Below are positions 60,892-64,000 of a stretch of DNA of 64,000 nt, piece after piece. Source of the DNA: Bacteroidota bacterium (GTDB lineage: Bacteria > Bacteroidota > Bacteroidia > Chitinophagales > Chitinophagaceae); contig JAPLEJ010000050.1 of the NCBI GenBank assembly GCA_026391435.1, positions 38,912 to 102,911 of the forward strand. Direction: 5' to 3'. A model generated the notes under the pieces. That model worked only from the letters and a program-made list of their open reading frames with translations. It was not told the DNA's origin and ran no database searches. Position numbers and translations under genes: made by a program. How positions within the stretch are numbered: the first letter of the stretch is position 1; every line of letters begins with the position of its first letter.

Positions 60892-61653
60892 CTAAGCGGG
60901 TGGATAGTTTCTATATCTTCTTAGGCCTTTGTCCATTGCATCGTACACTCTTTGTTTTAATTCCTCAACTTGATCCATGTCATACTGGTCCACTTGGATT
61001 GTTTCTAAATAAACAACCCTGCTTATGCCGGGTGTTAAAGTGAAAATACTATCAAAGTGCATTCTTTCCACTGCATCTACAAATAAAACAGGTTGAATTG
61101 GAATTTTCATTTCAATGGCTAATTTAAATGCCCCATTATAAAAAGATTTAAGAGGCTTTTGATCGGTCATACTAAAAGTCCCTTCTGGAAAAATAAAAAT
61201 AGAGGTTTTATTTAATAAGGCGGCCTTTAAGTTACGCAGACTTTGTGCTCTATTCTCTTGACTAGTTCTGTCCACCATGATGACCGCTTCTCGATAAATC
61301 CAGCCAAATATGGGTATTTTGGAAGACTCGAATTTGGCTAATGGTTTTATGGGTTGATGTTTTAATCTTACAATTGGGGGGATGTCCATATAAGAATTAT
61401 GGTTCCCTACAAAAATATGTGGTTCATTAAAATCATGAACAGATTCATAAATTTCACGGTGACGAATGCCTAAGAATAGATACAATAATTGTGACCAGTA
61501 CCTGCATATTTTATAAATGCGGTCACTTAATTTTTCTCTACCAAAAGGCAAAATGAAAGCCATCGCAATGACCGATAAAATGGTTAAAAGGGCAAAAATA
61601 AGAATGGCATAAACGCAGTAAATTAGTTGAATCCCTCTTTTGGCTTTTTTCAT
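60892..61653 (-). CDS. plsC: 1-acyl-glycerol-3-phosphate acyltransferase
   Basis: From ATG 61653 (MKKAKRGIQLIYCVYAIL) the product is 253 aa; the track start is an upstream GTG. It has an N-terminal membrane helix, the catalytic motif VGNHNSYMDIPP (His-x4-Asp), FESSKIPIFGWIYREA and the FPEGTFSM acceptor-binding motif. It makes phosphatidic acid from lysophosphatidic acid at the inner membrane. It lies 21 bp upstream of priA on the same strand. Confidence 0.9.
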   Translation of the reverse strand: MKKAKRGIQLIYCVYAILIFALLTILSVIAMAFILPFGREKLSDRIYKICRYWSQLLYLFLGIRHREIYESVHDFNEPHIFVGNHNSYMDIPPIVRLKHQPIKPLAKFESSKIPIFGWIYREAVIMVDRTSQENRAQSLRNLKAALLNKTSIFIFPEGTFSMTDQKPLKSFYNGAFKLAIEMKIPIQPVLFVDAVERMHFDSIFTLTPGISRVVYLETIQVDQYDMDQVEELKQRVYDAMDKGLRRYRNYPPA

Positions 61654-61671
61654 ATATGCCACTAATATAAT

Positions 61672-61699
61672 AAAAAAGGCCCGAATAGAAATTCAGGCC
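61672..61699 (-). terminator. terminator after the porin-like gene
   Basis: On the minus strand GGCCTGAAT and ATTCGGGCC pair over 9 bp (one wobble, TTCT loop) followed by a T-tract at 61672-61677. It lies 30 bp after the porin-like stop codon. Confidence 0.85.
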
Positions 61700-61729
61700 G
61701 TACGATTGCTTGCTTAAAACCAATAAAAA

Positions 61730-62773
61730 CTAAAATTTGTATAAAGCGGCTAATATAAAGCTGGTATTTTGGCCAGTAGCTATATTATCACTATTGAAGA
61801 ATATATTATTTTTTGCATTATCCATTCTGATTTCAGGGATAAGTGTTAATTTTTTAATCTTATAATTAATAGATAGGGTATTTGAAAAAATAGAAGTCCC
61901 AAATTGCCCTGCGGATAAAGCGCTATTGTCATCAAAAATTTCTGATCTAAAGCTGAGGCCGAAGTTGAGCAAAGGGTCGTAGTTAATATAAATGGCATTG
62001 CTTTTCCAATTGGTTGTTTGTACATTTTTTGAACTGAAAATAGTGCCGTCGTAATTTAGTGCCCATTGACTAGATAATGTATTGTTTATAACTATATCCA
62101 ATTGTGAAAAGCTACTACTTCCTCCTGTATTACCTCCTTGGTAGTTTGCGTAAATAGTTGTTTTATCGTCAAATAATTTTGTACTCAATTGTGCTAATAT
62201 CACTTTTGAACCTGATTGAGCATCAATATAATCAGTAGGATTAGCGATGCCAATCATTAAGCTTGTTTTGCCAGTAATTGCATATTCTGCTTTAATGCCA
62301 GTATGAAAAAAGGGACCATATGAAAAACCATAAGACATACTATAGTTTCTATTTAAAGGGGCGTCTAACAATTCATAACCCACATGTGTAGCCCATTTAC
62401 CCGCACTAATTTTTAATTGATTAGAAAGATTGTATGAGATAAATGCTTGTTTAATATTAGCCAACAATCCATTGTCATTATAGGAGAATTCTTCTGCGCG
62501 TTTACCATAACCTAGATCAATTGATGCCGCCCATTTTCCAAAACTTTGATCCACTTTAAAAGAAGCCATACCTAGGGCTAATTTTTGTTGTGTATTTGTA
62601 AAGCTGGTAAAATTATTGGTGATCCCAGAGGGAGTGGTGAAGCTGTTTCGGAAATAAGCATCAATAAATCCAGAGGTAGTTACAGTGTATTTAGAAGCGG
62701 TCGAATCTGATTGTGCATAATTAGAGATATAAATGGCAAACAAAATGGCCATTAACGATATTTTTTTTATCAT
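61730..62773 (-). CDS. porin-like outer membrane beta-barrel protein
   Basis: The 347-aa protein has a signal peptide (ending ISNYAQ) and a beta-barrel pattern throughout: TVTTSGFIDAYFRNSF, LGMASFKVDQSFGKWAASID, AGKWATHVGYELLDAPLNRN and a terminal Phe in LAALYKF. It resembles the BBP2/porin-2 family. It lies downstream of the ammonium transporter gene on the same strand, suggesting that they share regulation. The solute is unknown. Confidence 0.8.
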   Translation of the reverse strand: MIKKISLMAILFAIYISNYAQSDSTASKYTVTTSGFIDAYFRNSFTTPSGITNNFTSFTNTQQKLALGMASFKVDQSFGKWAASIDLGYGKRAEEFSYNDNGLLANIKQAFISYNLSNQLKISAGKWATHVGYELLDAPLNRNYSMSYGFSYGPFFHTGIKAEYAITGKTSLMIGIANPTDYIDAQSGSKVILAQLSTKLFDDKTTIYANYQGGNTGGSSSFSQLDIVINNTLSSQWALNYDGTIFSSKNVQTTNWKSNAIYINYDPLLNFGLSFRSEIFDDNSALSAGQFGTSIFSNTLSINYKIKKLTLIPEIRMDNAKNNIFFNSDNIATGQNTSFILAALYKF

Positions 62774-62793
62774 TGTAGTAGTGTTTTATAGAT

Positions 62794-62840
62794 AGGTACA
62801 GCAGATGCGCTTTTCTCAGAAGCTTATCACCGCTGTACCT
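62794..62840. repeat. 9-bp inverted repeat between amt and the porin gene
   Basis: AGGTACAGC (62794-62802) and GCTGTACCT (62832-62840) enclose 29 bp. On the minus strand no T-tract follows, so it is not a clear terminator for amt. It could be an RNA hairpin that tunes the amounts of the two proteins. Confidence 0.5.
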
Positions 62841-62849
62841 GTTTTTTGT

Positions 62850-64000
62850 TTATGATTTAAGTGGGTTTCTTCCGTATTTTTCATCATGTTGTGAAGCGTC
62901 CAATCCTAATTCTTCATCTTCTTCTGTTACACGCAAAGGCATGATGATATTGATGAATTTGAATATGATAAATGAAACGGTGAAGCTATAGGCTACCACA
63001 ATCAGCATTGCTTTTAGTTGAACAAGGAAAAATGCGGGGTTGCCATAAAATAAGCCATCATTCCCAGCTGCATTGACACCTTTTGATGCAAAGATGCCCG
63101 TCATTAACATACCTACCATACCTCCAATACCATGACAAGGAAAAACATCTAATGTATCATCCACTCTAGATAATTTAAATGCATGACTAGCCACATTCGA
63201 AATAATAGCAGCTACCATTCCAATAAAAATACTTTGAGGGATACCGACAAAACCAGCAGCTGGAGTAATGGCTACTAATCCCACTACTGCACCAATACAA
63301 AATCCAAGTACGGATGGTTTTTTCCCTTTTAACACATCAAAAAACATCCAAGCCAAACCTGCTGCGGCTGCTGCGGTATTAGTTGTTGCGAATGCATTGA
63401 TTGCAAGCGCGTTGGCACCTAATGCAGATCCTGCATTAAATCCAAACCAACCAAACCAAAGTAAACCTGTTCCAATTAGAACATAAGGAATATTAGCAGG
63501 TGGAATTTCTTGTTGTTCTAATTTTGAGCGACGAGATTTTAAAACAATAGCACCTGCTAATGCAGCACAACCCGCGCTTATATGAACCACTGTACCTCCT
63601 GCAAAATCCAATGCGCCCATTTTGAATAAGAACCCTTGTGGATGCCAAGACCAATGCGCTAAAGGAGCGTATACGAGTATAATAAATAAGACTATAAATA
63701 AAATGTAAGCAGTGAATTTAATTCTTTCTGCAACTGCTCCTACTACTAATCCTGGAGTGATAATGGCAAACATTAATTGAAACAAGGCGAATAATAAAAG
63801 AGGAATGGTCATTGCTGATCCACCTTGTAATGAGGGTGCGCCATTAACGACTCCTTTAAAAAATAAATGAGTCATCGGATTGCCAATGATACCATTAATA
63901 CTTTCACCAAAACTTAAACTATAACCAAAGCTTACCCAAATCACAGATACAATACCTGCAGATACGATACTTTTGATCATTGTAGAAATGATGTTTTTAC
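62850..64000 (-). CDS. amt: ammonium transporter, 5' end cut by window edge
   Basis: The ORF stays open to the window edge. Codons before the track's Met at 63980 read KNIIST, so that Met is internal and the N-terminus is missing. The 383-aa visible part has VIWVSFGYSLSFGE, the two pore His motifs (VVHISAGCAALAGA and PCHGIGGMVGMLMTG) and FGWFGFNAGSAL. About nine or ten helices are present. It imports ammonium. The C-terminal tail is short (GLDASQHDEKYGRNPLKS). No glnK was seen in the window. Confidence 0.93.
   Translation of the reverse strand, partial: KNIISTMIKSIVSAGIVSVIWVSFGYSLSFGESINGIIGNPMTHLFFKGVVNGAPSLQGGSAMTIPLLLFALFQLMFAIITPGLVVGAVAERIKFTAYILFIVLFIILVYAPLAHWSWHPQGFLFKMGALDFAGGTVVHISAGCAALAGAIVLKSRRSKLEQQEIPPANIPYVLIGTGLLWFGWFGFNAGSALGANALAINAFATTNTAAAAAGLAWMFFDVLKGKKPSVLGFCIGAVVGLVAITPAAGFVGIPQSIFIGMVAAIISNVASHAFKLSRVDDTLDVFPCHGIGGMVGMLMTGIFASKGVNAAGNDGLFYGNPAFFLVQLKAMLIVVAYSFTVSFIIFKFINIIMPLRVTEEDEELGLDASQHDEKYGRNPLKS

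Overview
The window is chromosomal DNA from an AT-rich member of the Bacteroidetes (Bacteroidota), most likely a Chitinophagaceae-type freshwater or soil bacterium; the family-level guess is inference. The evidence is the phylum's promoter signature (TTTG, about 19-20 bp, TAnnTTTG) at several starts, absence of ordinary Shine-Dalgarno sequences, and phylum-typical proteins (a HisB with a HAD phosphatase domain, DAHP synthase fused to chorismate mutase, an OMP_b-brl_3 TonB-type receptor, a UpxY-like NusG paralogue, a DUF2723 membrane protein, TlpA/DUF4369). No insertion sequence, phage, CRISPR array or rRNA was seen; there is one tRNA (His).

1-12.4 kb is an amino-acid biosynthesis block. A his operon (hisC end, hisB, then hisH-hisA-hisF-hisIE) is interrupted twice: by a secreted sorbosone-dehydrogenase-like protein plus a c-type cytochrome between hisC and hisB, and by a complete trpE-G-D-C-F-B-A operon between hisB and hisH. 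The trp genes are preceded by a promoter, an 18-codon leader peptide with three consecutive Trp codons, and a strong terminator whose 5' arm can pair with the 3' end of the leader ORF: a trp attenuator. hisHAFIE follow trpA after 6 bp, so half of histidine synthesis appears to lie downstream of the Trp attenuator.

12.4-46.2 kb is mostly housekeeping and envelope genes: a TlpA-like thioredoxin, an AT-rich orphan lipoprotein/small membrane protein pair between two near-identical terminators, an Fe-S oxidoreductase pair, phosphohexomutases, pcm, a large outer-membrane receptor, tRNA-His, a Prc/Tsp protease, an orphan UpxY-like antiterminator, mtaB, a DUF2723 protein, a cysteine desulfurase, PAP2, HupE-like, two tandem M1 peptidases, an RluD-type enzyme, lipB, a nucleotidyltransferase, and an ECF sigma factor followed by a membrane-anchored trypsin-like protease with an anti-sigma-like N-terminus.

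46.2-56.9 kb holds a 55-aa lipoprotein missed by the ORF track and an aromatic/shikimate operon (pheA, aminotransferase, tyrA, DEAD-box helicase, DAHP synthase-chorismate mutase, aroB, aroA, aroC, DUF952, rlpA). It starts with a second attenuator, whose 28-codon leader contains a WFYFFFYFYF run and is followed by a terminator with a competing anti-terminator. The aminotransferase is frameshifted by a 5-bp tandem duplication. The rest contains an OmpA/TSP3 protein with 87-bp tandem repeats, priA, an acyltransferase, a porin-like protein and an ammonium transporter running off the right edge.

The most interesting system is the pair of aromatic amino-acid attenuators. They share one layout: the promoter -7 box is 5-7 nt from the leader ATG (nearly leaderless), a run of regulatory codons follows, and an anti-terminator segment lies inside the leader ORF just beyond the footprint of a ribosome stalled on that run. 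Attenuation itself is long known. What looks worth pursuing is the compact, near-leaderless form in Bacteroidetes and the nesting of a Trp-controlled operon within his.
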